Positions 43,806 to 54,862 of a stretch of DNA of 64,000 nucleotides are shown here, piece by piece (positions within the stretch are counted from its first letter, which is position 1; each line of letters opens with the position of its first letter). The DNA lies in NCBI GenBank assembly GCA_035048815.1, contig JAUCBN010000036.1, positions 4,970,001 through 5,034,000 on the forward strand, read 5' to 3'. The DNA is from Abelmoschus esculentus (lineage: Eukaryota; Streptophyta; Magnoliopsida; Malvales; Malvaceae). The notes under the pieces are model-generated. The model was not told where the DNA came from, searched no databases, and worked only from the letters and a program-made list of their open reading frames with translations. The position numbers and the translations under genes were made by a program.

Positions 43806-45023
43806 GTGACCCGCATCAATGAACCTTTGAAGGATTGAAATAGCCTTCATGCTTTTGAGCCGAGACAGTGGAATGAAAATTGAGAATTTGATGTTACTTT
43901 TCTTTACCTTGTTAGTGCTTTCATATCAATTTTTCAATGGTAAAATTTATGTATGAAACAATGATTTCTTTTCCTCCAAAGTTTAGAAATTTGCCTTGTC
44001 TTTGTCATTTAAAGCACAAATAGTTTAGTAACTTGATTTTCCCCCCCACCATTACTGATTGTTGTGTTTGACTAGAATTATATAGATTTTTAGCTTGTAA
44101 GAAAATGTCCTCAATAAATCTGTACGGTAACAAGACTATTCACTCTTTTTGTCAAATGAAAACACTCATAAGATAGAGTAGGGTTCAACAATCAAAGTCC
44201 ACTCCATCTTGCAACAGAAATCCCAACTAACATATAAGAATAGTAAACGATGAACATCAACCTCAGTTGCCTATTGTGACTTTACCAGGTTCAGTGTTTT
44301 GAGATCAGTGGGCTGTAATGGTCGTTGACTAGTTGTCTGTCTCTATGAACATATATACCCGTCGTCAGTTTGGTAAATGGAATGTAGAGGAAGTACAAGG
44401 GAAGAGTGCTGATTGAAAGTGTGGTTGGTCTTGTCGACGGAATGATCAATATCCGTCATGGTGAACATGACACTAACAAGGGAAGGAACCCAAGAAGGGA
44501 GAGGGGTGAAACCAGAAGAGTGTTCGTCGGGGTGGGGATGGGGCGACTATTGATCCCATCCGTCATAGAGGAGTTAAAATGATCCTTATAATGTTATTTT
44601 TATGGAAAAAATAGTGTTATTTTAGGAAGTTAAATGATTATTTCTATCTTTTTAGAACCAGAGGAGTTAATACAAAAAGCAACCAATAAATCGGGGACCA
44701 TTTCGGAATATTAACCAATTTTATATCAAATTTAACTCTTCCTCCTATTTTCCTATCTCTTCTTCCCTCATCCTCCAGTTCCTGAACCCAGACCCTCCCT
44801 TTCCTTTGAAGTTTCCGACAGACGAGGAAATTAAATAAGGTAAAGTTTCAAAACCTACTAAACTTAATGTAATTGCTATTGTGGTCTTTACGGGTGCGAA
44901 CGCCGCGACACCGTTGCTCCGCCGCTTTTTGAAACCCTACTATGAATTCCTTCCTCAATATTGCTTTTAATTTATGTTCCCTTTCAGTTACGTAGTTTGA
45001 CGTTGGGAATTGAATACACATGA
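43806..45023. other. Intergenic region between TOM20 and the PPR gene
   Basis: 3' UTR of TOM20 to about 44000, then non-coding DNA with a moderately GC-rich stretch at 44330-44570. The likely promoter and leader of the PPR gene are at 44700-45023. Nothing else is recognised. Confidence 0.4.
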
Positions 45024-47383
45024 ATGAATTTTACATGGGAGTGTACGATGCGTCTTGCTTGGTTAGTTCCTCCTTTAACTCATGGTAGCTGTTTCAAACA
45101 TGGCTTAAACCAGAGACACTCAAAACTTCTATGTTGTTCCAGAACCGATAGCAATAATAACAGAGGCAAGCAAGTTGCTTTTTCAGAATTCAACAAGATA
45201 AGCCACATATCTAAGTACTCATTTGAGTGTAATAGTGGAGAAGAGCTTTCCGCTGAGTTGCACAACCAAACAATTCAACGGCATTGCAAAACAGGGGATA
45301 TAGATAAAGCTATGGAACTTGTTGCTCAATTGGAGGCTTTGGGTTTCCATCCGAATTCTATTTCTTATGGTTTTTTAATTGATTGTTTGGGAAGTGTTGG
45401 TAGGACACTAGAAGCTGATGTCTTGTTTCAAGAAATGATATATCTTGGATTTAAACCTAGGATAAGATTGTTTAATGCTCTGCTTAAAGGGTTTTTGAAG
45501 AAAGGTTTGCTGGGGTTAGCTGTTAAGTTTTTGGCAGAAATGGAACAAATGGGTGTTTGTAGAAATCAGGAAACATATGAGATTCTTTTGGATTATTATG
45601 TTAATGCTGGGAGATTAGAAGACACATGGATGGTAGTTAATGAGATGAAGAAAAATGGGATACCACTGAGTTCATTTGTGTATAGTAAGGTTATTTGTCT
45701 ATATAGAGACAACGGAATGTGGAAGAAAGCAATAGGCCTTGTGGAGGAGATCAGGGAGAAAGGGATTCCTTTAGACAGGCAGATTTATAACAGCATCATC
45801 GATACATTTGGGAAATATGGAGAACTAAGTGAAGCTTTGGAAGTTTTTGAGAAAATGAAACAAGAAGGTATAATGCCTGATATAACAACGTGGAATTCTT
45901 TGATTAGGTGGCACTGCAAGGCTGGAGATGTCACGATGGCTCTTGAGTTGTTTACCGAAATGCAGGAACAAGGATTGTATCCTGATCCGAAGATCTTCTT
46001 GAGCCTTATTAGTCGATTGGGAGAGCTTGGGAAGTGGGATGTAATAAAAAATAACTTTGAGAATATGAAATGTAGGGGACGTCCAGAAGTTGGGATCATT
46101 TATGCAATGTTGGTTGATATTTATGGACAGTACGGAAGATTCCAGGATGCCGAGGACTTCATATCTGCTCTGAAGTCAGAAGGCTTCCTACCTTCCGCTA
46201 GTTTGTTCTGTGTCTTAGCAAATGCTTATGCTCAGCAGGTGTTCTATACTTGTGTTCCCTTTCTCTTTTCAGAATTTTCAATCATTCAGTCTATTTATTT
46301 TTCTAAGCAATTCAGCACTCTAATTTTCTTCCACGCATAATTTGAATTTTACACAGAAATTCATTCATAGAACCAATAAAAAAACAATTATATAACCTGA
46401 AATGAAACATTCCCCTGCAATAACAGTACCTCCCAAGACAACTTTTCAGTTTATATGTCAAGACTTCTATATCTTGTGAGTCCCAAGGAGGATTAACCGG
46501 GAATTTCAGATTACAAGTAAGAAACTAAGAAAAAAGTGACTTCAGCTGCTCTAAGTTGGTATGATCTAAGAGTAGCCTTGGCTGCCGGGGAAACAGAAGT
46601 AGATTTGCAATTTGTTTTCTCTGCTAATTGATGATTGATAGCTGATAACTAACCTCTTCCTGATTAAATAATCTCTATAGAATGTCGTTTTTGGAGCCAG
46701 TGCTTTCAAGTTCAATCTGTTGTGTCTGCCAAATGCATTTGATAATTTCTGAAACTTCTGTTCTGATGTCTGGTGCATATTATTATTTTTTTTTTCTGTG
46801 CAGGGATTTTGTGAGCAGACTGTTAAGGTTCTTCAACTCATGGAAGCAGAAGGCATTGAACTCAATATCATAATGCTGAATGTGTTGATAAATGCCTTTG
46901 GTATAGCAGGGAGGCATTATCTATATACCAACATATAAGAGAAAGTGTGAGCCTTTAACCTTTCCCCTGATGTTGAGTTCGATTTCTCATATTTTCTTAG
47001 ACACTATAACTAATTGTGTAGGACCCCAAAGATGTCTTCCTTTAGTTCATCTTTCAAGATTTTGTTTGTTTGTTTCTTTCTAATTCTGTCTTCCTTTTGA
47101 AGGGTATTAGTCCTGATGTTGTTACTTATACTACGCTAATGAAAGCCTTTATTCGAGCCAAGAAGTTTGATAAGGTGCTAATTGCAATCAAAACTTTGAA
47201 GATACTTGAGTAGCTGCATATTTGTCACCAATGATATTTTTCTAATGAATGCTTGTCTTCTGCTGTTAGGTTCCTGAAATATATAAGGAAATGGAATCTA
47301 ATGGATGCACTCCTGATAGGAAAGCTAGGCAAATGTTGCAAACTGCCTTGATGGTTCTTGAACGGAGGCATTGTAAGTATTAG
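45024..47383 (+). pseudogene. Pentatricopeptide repeat (PPR) protein gene with a frame-breaking deletion
   Basis: Exon 1 is 45024-46238, followed by 46804-46946, 47103-47174 and 47270-47383. The protein is a P-class PPR: a basic, targeting-like N-terminus, then tandem 35-residue helical hairpins such as YNSIIDTFGKYGELSEALEV and TWNSLIRWHCKAGDVTMALE, usually organelle RNA-binding. Exon 1 encodes 405 aa without a break. In exon 2 the frame runs into TAA (46936-46938) right after GIAGRH. The sequence then resumes in another frame as LSIYQHIRES. The lost length fits a 10-nt deletion compared with a standard 35-residue repeat. Exons 3 and 4 (GISPDVVTYTTLMKAF; VPEIYKEMESNGCTPD) remain clean. A product truncated by two to three repeats may still be made. 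Confidence 0.8.
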
Positions 47384-47509
47384 ACCGATGATAGGTGTAT
47401 ATTTGGTCTTAAAATTTGTCAATAACTAATACCAAGATTGATATTGGATATTTCTTTACATTTTAATTGTTTCAGGAGTATAGACTGACGTTGATTATAC
47501 CTGGTGACC

Positions 47510-47830
47510 TGATGGCTGATTTGAAGATATATTGTCTGCTATTGTTGTCTTCACTTCCTGTGGCTTTTGCTAGGCTGCCTAAATTTTTGAAGTGCATAGT
47601 TTTGTTCATTGAAATTGAAGACCTTGCAAAATCACAAATGCCACTCCCCCCTCCTCCATAAGCAACATCCCCTTGAGGTATTCAAACAGCCTTCATATTG
47701 TTGAGTTGAGATATTAGAAGGAAACTTGAGAATTGTATGCTATTCTACATTTTTGTTTGACCTTGTACTATTTTCATATCAGTAATCCAATGATATTTTT
47801 GTTTTGTATAGAACAATGTTTTTCATGTCT
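47510..47830 (+). pseudogene. Decayed duplicate of the TOM20 last exon and 3' UTR
   Basis: GCAAAATCACAAATGCCA at about 47626 corresponds to TOM20 GCAAAGTCACAAATGCCA (43758), followed by a proline-codon run, a stop, and a similar 3' UTR (AGCCTTCATATTGTTGAG against AGCCTTCATGCTTTTGAG; GAGAATTGTATG; TTTCATATCA). Upstream only ADLK...I recalls SDLKYDI; the anchor helix is scrambled. It starts about 130 bp after the PPR stop. The 64-codon frame at 47467-47661 is a by-product. Confidence 0.75.
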
Positions 47831-48334
47831 TAATAAACAGTTTCTTTGTTGCAGTAGTGGCTGTTGGTGCACTGAACTTTTGGTCAAGGCTCTCTACTGC
47901 TATTTTTAGGTACTCATTTGAAATGCCTAACGGTTCTAATGCTTGACGTCACAACTCATAACGGGGAGACAAAACTCTTCAGCTGTTTCATTGTTTGTCA
48001 GTGAGTATTTCGGATTGCAGGCTTGACATTTATGATTCTGATTGTGTGTTGTTTTGCAAGGATTTACCAAGGTTTAGACTACTGTTTCTATTGTTTCATA
48101 TTAAATACCAACAACAACTATTTCAAGTGAACATAATTACACGACTACTGAAAGCATTAAAATTACCATTACATTCAGTGAAGCTTACACTCGACATGGT
48201 GGCTTCAAGTGTCTGAACTCATCAAAGTGTGATGTAGGGGGAGTGCTTTGCTCAAAGCTTGTTAATTTGTTGAATATTAGAGGAGGTTTTCGAGGTGTTG
48301 ACGCATGCAATAAAGAACATAAACTAGGACTTCA
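47831..48334. other. Intergenic DNA, nothing recognised
   Basis: No convincing gene; short open frames only. Confidence 0.35.
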
Positions 48335-48660
48335 ATAATGAGTTATCTTCAGTTACGGGTGCAAATCGTCTACCTTTTTTCTATGTCTTCATTTGTGCTT
48401 CCGTTTCAAATTAGAGGGTTTAGTATGTAAGGTTAGGGGTTGTAGTTAGAGTTTAGGGAATTAGGGGTAGGGTGAATTTTTTAGAGTTTAGGTTATAGAA
48501 AATAAGGATCAAAGGTTAAAACTCAATTTTTTAAAAATTTTCAACAAAAGACATGAACAGAGACATGATAAAAATATTGAGTTGCTTGTGTTTTCATGGC
48601 AATTAAGGCATGCGGATGCTACAACTGATTTCCCAAGGCATAAGATGTTTTAAATAAGAG
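48335..48660 (+). repeat. Dispersed repeat with a TTTAGGG-like core, copy 1
   Basis: GTGCAAATCGTCTACC, then TTTAGTATGTAAGGTTAGGGG, then TTTTTAAAAATTTTCAAC, in this order. The same order is seen at 50190-50490 (inverted) and 62250-62660. Probably part of a CACTA- or MULE-like non-autonomous element; I cannot define its ends. Confidence 0.5.
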
Positions 48661-49003
48661 TAAATGCAAGATTGTTAGGATACCCTTGCACCTCTAAGCA
48701 TTGAGATCATTCCTAAAATTTATGTGAGTTTTTGTTACTTCATTTACCGCTGTCGCTTAAAAATAGTTGTTAAACCTCTGTCAATACCAAGTCACAGCTC
48801 GTACCACTTTATAGTACTCCTTCGATTGAGGTAGGACAACTGTTATGCCTCCACCAATGTCCTCCACTGAAGGGTTCCGGGGCACCCACCATGATGCTTT
48901 GCTACTGTCTCCAAAAGGATGTCTCTGGAATCCTCAAAGACATAATCCACTCTATTCTAAACAATCCCAACACCTCCGCATACAACGAAGGTATGCACAA
49001 TCC
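48661..49003. other. Target region of the hAT MITE, unidentified
   Basis: 48840-49010 has balanced base composition and an open frame (MLCYCLQKDVSGILKDII) that continues beyond the MITE at 49534. It may be a relic exon or an LTR, but I do not recognise it. Confidence 0.3.
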
Positions 49004-49011
49004 CATCAAAT

Positions 49012-49525
49012 TAAGGGTGGGCAAGATTGGGAACCCGACCAATTTGAAAAGAATTGGTCCCGGTCCCGGTAACCACTGGTTTTTGAAAACTAGAACCAGT
49101 CCTGGTCACACCAGGTCTTAAATTTTAAGAATGGTCTCGTTACTGGTGGGTATCGGTTTCTATACCGGGTACCCGATCAATTAGTTTATTTTTAAAAAAA
49201 TTGATTAATTGAAGAAAAAATTTCAACCACCAATAATAATATCAAATAATAAAATTAGAATATTATAGACTTGAAAATTAAAGTTTTAAAACTAGTTATA
49301 CTCATAATATTCATACATAAAAGAGAAAGTTTGATAAGAAAAATAAACAAAATAAAACCAATACCAGATATTTGGTATTGGTCTCGGTTCTACTAGGTAC
49401 CTATTGGGCACCGGGTCCAAAAATTCATGATTCAGTCCCGGTCCCACCAAAACCAATACCAAATAAAAATCCACCAGTTTTTACCGGATCCGAGACCGGG
49501 TAATCGAGTTTTTTGCCCACCCCTA
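49012..49525. mobile_element. hAT-type MITE (514 bp)
   Basis: The ends are TAAGGGTGGGCAA and the complement of TAGGGGTGGGCAA. An 8-bp target duplication flanks it: CATCAAAT (49004-49011) and CATCAAAC (49526-49533), one mismatch. CCGGTCCCGG-type words fill both arms. No transposase. Confidence 0.85.
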
Positions 49526-49533
49526 CATCAAAC

Positions 49534-50189
49534 AAACCCATATCTAGCATGTTAGGGCTACTAGAGACAGTTGTGCTCTCGTGATAGACTGAGAGGCCTA
49601 TCTGTTGGGAAATGAGCCTAGTCCTATTAAACGAAAAATTATATCATGAGTCTGGTTTATCACATCAATTATGCTCTTATTCAATTATAACCATCAATTT
49701 CATTATTATTTTCTACATCATTTTTTTTTTCAACTAATGAATTTTCACTCATTTTTTCTAATGTCATTTAAAAAAATATTTTTTAAAAATTAGATTAATA
49801 ATATGAATAATTAGAGGTAAAATGAGTGGTTACAATTAGTTAGAGATCACGGATGATGTGACGAACCGGGCCCATATTATTATATCTCCTACTAAACACC
49901 ACACTAGCCTTATAAAGTTGGAGTCTAATATCAATGTAATATGATCAAAGTCGATACAATATTTACAATTTTTTTAGTAGGGTTTTTACCGTTAGAACCC
50001 AATTCCGATTAGACAAATTTTTAGGTGTTAGTATAATTTAACCATAATTTGGAAAATATTAATTTAAACCTCATTATTTAGACATTTTTTCAATTTAATA
50101 CTATCTAAAATTATAAATAACTTAATAATATTTTTTTAAATCATATGATAACGCGTGCCATCATCTGATTGAAAAAAAAATTAAATAAA
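49534..50189. other. Intergenic DNA, nothing recognised
   Basis: AT-rich from 49640. No gene or bounded repeat. Confidence 0.35.
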
Positions 50190-50490
50190 ATTTAGATGAA
50201 TTAGAGAGAATCAAACCTAAGTGTGTGAGAATTTTCGGGTCACTCAACCGGTTAAAAATCCTTTGCCTCTTTAGCATGTCTCTAATCATGTCTCCCGTTG
50301 AAAATTTTTAAAAAAATTAATTTTAAACTCTAAACCTTAAACCATATACCCTAAAAAATACATTTTATCCTAATTCCTTAAACCCTAACCACAATCATTA
50401 ACCTTAAATTATGAACCATGAACTCTCTAATTTAAAACGAAAGCATGAATAGAAGCATAGAAAAACGATAGACGACTTGCACCATACTCA
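50190..50490 (-). repeat. Dispersed repeat with a TTTAGGG-like core, copy 2
   Basis: Inverted copy of the family at 48335 and 62250: CTAAACCTTAAACCATATACC and GATAGACGACTTGCACC on the plus strand. Confidence 0.5.
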
Positions 50491-50536
50491 ATCACTGGGC
50501 TACAACCTTTCATTTGATTTGAATGGAAAAGTTATA

Positions 50537-50794
50537 CTCTCTCTGTCCCATAAATATTGTCTTTTATTGACTTTTTTGAGTCAAAATTTTTCAACTTTGA
50601 CTCTTAATTATTTAAAATTTATTATGGATAAAAATATGAAAAAAAATATTTTAAAAACTTCTAATCGAGTAGATTTTAGATATATAACTTATAAAATTTA
50701 ATTATTTAAAATATTTAATATAATTATAGTCAAAGTTTAAAAATTTTGACTTTCAAAAAGTCAATAAGAGAGATTATTTTTAGGACGGAGGGAG
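50537..50794. mobile_element. Stowaway-like (Tc1/mariner) MITE
   Basis: The ends are CTCTCTCTGTCCC at the left and GGACGGAGGGAG at the right, inverted, close to the Stowaway consensus CTCCCTCCGT. TA flanks both sides (50535-50536 and 50795-50796). The second half mirrors the first (GACTTTTTGA and its complement). 258 bp. Confidence 0.88.
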
Positions 50795-51217
50795 TATTAT
50801 AAACTTGTACTATTATATACGTTGCCCACTGCCCAGGCCATTGTCGTTCTCTTCTATGGGTTTCTACGGTTGAAATTACCGTTTTTCAAAATAAGATTTT
50901 TATTTCTGTTTTTCAAAAAGCAGCAGTTATAACCTCCTTTCCACTTCCAAACCAACTATATATTTCTATTATTAATTAAAAAAAACAATTTATGTATTAT
51001 CATTTTAAATATCAAGGAGAAACTGAAACGAACGCACTGAAACCAATCCCCAGTGTCGTTATTTCAACGGAGCAGTTAATACGGTTCAGACCACCACCAA
51101 CCTCTCCAAAACCGTTTAAAATGAAGAAAAAAAAACTATTTATTTTCTCAAAAATACCATAATACCTGTAATTTGATTTGATTTTAGATTTGGGAATTCA
51201 TTTTTCATTTGTTGAAG

Positions 51218-51916
51218 ATGATTAATGGTGGTGATCGTGTTAAAGGTTCATGGAGCCCACAAGAAGATGCTAACCTGACCAAGCTAGTGGAACAACATGG
51301 TCCCAGGAACTGGTCCGTGATAAGCTCTGCAATCCCTGGAAGATCTGGCAAGTCTTGTCGGCTACGCTGGTGCAACCAACTCAGTCCCTCCGTGCAACAC
51401 CGTCCTTTTACGGCTGCGGAGGATGCTGTGATTATACAAGCACATGCTGTTCATGGAAATAGATGGGCCACAATTGCTAGGTTGTTGCCTGGACGTACCG
51501 ATAACGCTATAAAAAATCATTGGAACTCGACTTTACGTAGGAAACGAGAAACGGAGTTGTCGTCCGGGTCATCGGAGTCGAACTATGGGGTGAAACGGCC
51601 GATACGGGATGCATCGGAGTCTGAGTCAGGGAATAAAAAGGTGTGTTTAGGACTGACGATGCGAGAGGATAAGAATGTGGGATTATCGACGTTGCTGACG
51701 CTGTCTCCACCGGGAGAGAACGTGGAGGAGGAAGAGGAGCGGGAGGAGTTGTTGGTGGTAAAAACTGAGGAATGCGGCGACGGTGGTGGCAGCGGCGATG
51801 AGAAAAAGAGAGCTGTTATTGAGGAAACAAGTTGCTTGCTAACCATCATGCAACGTATGATTAAAGAGGAGGTTAAGAGTTACATCGATAGACTAATAGC
51901 TGATCAAAAGCCATGA
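51218..51916 (+). CDS. R2R3-MYB transcription factor, subgroup 22-like, intronless
   Basis: 232 aa from the ATG at 51218 (MINGGDRVKGSWSPQED). The R2 repeat has the spaced tryptophans of GSWSPQED...NWSVISSAIPGRSGKSCRLRW. In the R3 repeat the first Trp is Phe (HRPFTAAED), as is usual in plants, followed by HGNRWATIARLLPGRTDNAIKNHW. An acidic, Ser- and Glu-rich C-terminus ends in a conserved-looking helix, MQRMIKEEVKSYIDRLI, similar to the subgroup-22 (MYB44/70/73/77) C-terminal motif. Intronless structure also fits that subgroup, which acts in stress and hormone responses. It is a nuclear DNA-binding protein. A Stowaway MITE lies about 420 bp upstream. Confidence 0.9.
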   Translation: MINGGDRVKGSWSPQEDANLTKLVEQHGPRNWSVISSAIPGRSGKSCRLRWCNQLSPSVQHRPFTAAEDAVIIQAHAVHGNRWATIARLLPGRTDNAIKNHWNSTLRRKRETELSSGSSESNYGVKRPIRDASESESGNKKVCLGLTMREDKNVGLSTLLTLSPPGENVEEEEEREELLVVKTEECGDGGGSGDEKKRAVIEETSCLLTIMQRMIKEEVKSYIDRLIADQKP

Positions 51917-52890
51917 AAATGAAATGTTAGAAACGACCAATCCCTCTTTGTCTTTTAATTTCAATTTTTTAATTCGTAATGAAATAATTTAGATTGCACC
52001 AAACTTAGTAACAGCACTTTTAACGACATTTTAAAAGTAAGCATGCGAATTTTAAACGTATCACGACAATAATACGGCGTTTATGTGAATACGTCGCAAT
52101 ATTTAGATACTTATAGTTTTATTTTTACAAAAACAGTCGCAATAGATTCATTAGTAACGTTTATTTTATAACTGTCGTAAATACTCGTACATTAGTGACG
52201 TTTCACTTAAAAATGTAAGTATTATGTTTAGTAGAAACACGTCTTAATTTTGAGACACTGATACATCAAGGAAAAGGTCGGTTTTGCTCAATCTCATCCT
52301 CCTCCTACTGCCACTGATACAACTGTTTCTTCTTCTTCTTCTGCTGCTGCTGCTGCTGCTGCGTATTCGTCTTCAAATCGCGATATATACCGATGCTTCC
52401 TCAACTCATCAAGACTACGTTTCCTCTCCTTATAAGATTGCACAATTGACTTTCATGTTATCTCGTGAATAGCTGAAATCGAGAGTTTTTAATGAGTTTC
52501 AAGGTGCAAAGTGTAAGCTTGACTGCCCATTTTTTTGTTCTAATCTCTGTAGTGTCATGTGAACATGAACATGCAGGGTTCTTGTAGGATAAAATATTCT
52601 TCAAATTAACATAAGGTTGCTCCATAAATGCAAATACGTGCTGAGTTGGGTTTTTTGTGATGCTTACTTACTATTCTCATGGAATTAAATAGCTTTTATC
52701 TCCTTCAAGCTGAAGCTGAACCATCCCATCTCCTTCAGTGATACAAGCAGTACTGGATGCCTTCCAAAACCACGGACTGAAGGAGATATATTGTCATCCC
52801 ATACAGCAGTGATCCAAAGATCTTAACTTGGTGCAACATTTGTCAATTTAACTGTGTGAGTTGTACAAGTAGGTGCCTGCTATAGCCGCT
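51917..52890. repeat. 3' flank of the MYB gene with terminal transposon-like repeat and microsatellite
   Basis: 52005-52265 has several short inverted GACGTT/AACGTC blocks and resembles the end of the element at 62020-62650. 52330-52365 is a TTC then TGC trinucleotide microsatellite. No gene is supported, although 52284-52472 is open and could be a small exon relic. Confidence 0.4.
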
Positions 52891-52899
52891 ATGGCACTA

Positions 52900-52987
52900 T
52901 GGTTAATCGATTATTATATAATATATTATTATTTTTAGTTTATGGTTAATCGATTATTATATAATATATTATTATTTTTAGTTAATT
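52900..52987. repeat. 43-bp perfect tandem duplication
   Basis: TATGGTTAATCGATTATTAT...ATTTTTAGTT occurs twice back to back (about 52898-52940 and 52941-52983). Recent replication-slippage type. Confidence 0.75.
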
Positions 52988-52989
52988 AT

Positions 52990-54526
52990 TTTGGAAGTAT
53001 AGTATTATTAACCGTGTTTGTACTAATTAGGATGTTTTATTGGGTTGGTTTTAAACTGTTTTAGACTTGTAACACTTATTTCAAATCTCTTGCAGATGGG
53101 TCGTATGTTTATTTTTGAACCATTTGAGCATTGGACAGAAGAATTAAGAGGCTTTATCGTGTTGTTTTTATTGGGATACTAAGTTGAAACTCTTTATAGA
53201 CTTGTAAGCAGTAAGCTTATTTTAAAACTCATATTTGACTTTGAGAATTTTTTTTAATAAAATTCATTAATTTTATTAAACGAAAAAACATATAATTTGG
53301 ATATTTTTTTAAAATTAGTCACTTTAGATCATACAAGGACTATACATGGAAAAAGTTAAAAAAAACTCATCCAAAGATTCGATCGAAAAAATCGACACGA
53401 ACAAATTTAACTGTACTGACAAACGAACCACAAAGGAGGATTAATCTATTGAAAGACCATCGAGAATTACAAATCAGAACTGAGCGTAGCGATAAACTAT
53501 TCACGAGCGCAAACCGCGTATCAAAATTCAATCCAAGGGTCTAAAGCAAGGAAGATCCCATGATAATAAATAAGCGTCATCTTGATCAGTCGTGGCATCA
53601 TCGGATTTAACCTTAATAAAAAAATATCAACCGGCAAAAAAACATAACAAAAGATAAAGTAGATCGTACCACAAAAATAAAATAATTTATTAAAATTTAA
53701 TAAATAATATAAACAAAATAATATATTCCGACGATCAGCGACTAATATTAAAATTAGTGCCACGGTCGACGCAAGAAAAAAGAAAACAAGGGAGGTTACG
53801 ATTTTTATACTTTAAGAGAAAAAATTTAGGGTTAGTTTTAATTTAGAGAAGAAAACAAAGTGCAAAATATAAAGTTGTTGAGGAGTTCATGAAGGTAAAT
53901 GAGATTTTTAGCCGAAGTAAGTGACATATTCGAGTCATGTAGATATCTAATTTAAAAAGTTAAGTATCTAAAAAATGGATATATGCATTATTATTTTAAT
54001 GATATAAGATTTTAGATCAAATTCGGATTCAATAGTTTTGCATTTTTACAAATTCCATGAGAATGATATTGGAAATCTTAGGTCCAATGATCGTGAACAA
54101 CAACAAATAATGACGGTCGATAATGATAGACGATTGTAGTTAACGATGATTGATAATCGAGATATTTAATCAGATTTAAAGATTAAATTAATATTTTATC
54201 TAAAATTTAAAGATCAAATTAATATTTTAATTAAAGTTTAAAAATTAAATTAATATTTTATTTAAAATTTAAGGATAAATTAAAATTTTATCTCTTTTAC
54301 TAACGTAATAAATCACCAAAGTAATATTTTTTAACGTCTCGATGATCAAATGTTATTTCTTTTAATTTGGCGAGGAAAAATAAATATTTATAAAACATAT
54401 GTGACCAACCATGTATTTTTTACCCAAGAAAAAACCATGATTCAGATCCGAAAACCAAATCTTACAAAATTACCCGACCCGTTCGCGCCTTAACAGAAAA
54501 TTCAAAAATACCTTCGTCCCAGAATC
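52990..54526. other. Intergenic DNA with a 31-bp AT minisatellite
   Basis: About 54175-54300 holds four imperfect units of AAATTAATATTTTATTTAAA type. The minus-strand frame at 53521-53763 has no recognisable domain. Nothing else is seen. Confidence 0.4.
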
Positions 54527-54811
54527 AGTAAGAACTTCAAATACAGAATTAAAGAAAATAGGATAAGAAGCAGAAGAATCAGAGGGAAAAAGAAGAAGAA
54601 ATCGGAGAAAGAAGAATTTTCATTAAGATTTCCGATAATTTCCTTGAGCCACATATAACTTCCTTTTAACCCCTTTAGGAACAACCTTGAAACGCTGCGT
54701 TTCATTTACAACAACCTACCAGCTGGCAATAAACCTGAAACAGGAGATTAAAAACAAAAGACAAAGACCATAACGGCTAAATAAATGGCTAACAAAATTA
54801 AACGCATGACA
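54527..54811 (-). repeat. 3' LTR (minus orientation) of the gene-capturing element
   Basis: 285 bp, lacking a 3-bp GAA unit present in the other LTR and differing by roughly 20 visible substitutions, so the insertion is old compared with the chromovirus at 8745. Confidence 0.88.
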
Positions 54812-54862
54812 AAACTCCTTCCTTGAAATTATCCTTGTCCTCAAGGATTAAAAGATGAATAT

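Noticed and set aside
47467..47661. 64-codon ORF as a small membrane protein
   Set aside because: Its end is TOM20 last-exon sequence; better explained as a decayed duplicate.
52284..52472. Leucine-rich 62-codon ORF
   Set aside because: Most of it comes from translating a TTC/TGC microsatellite.
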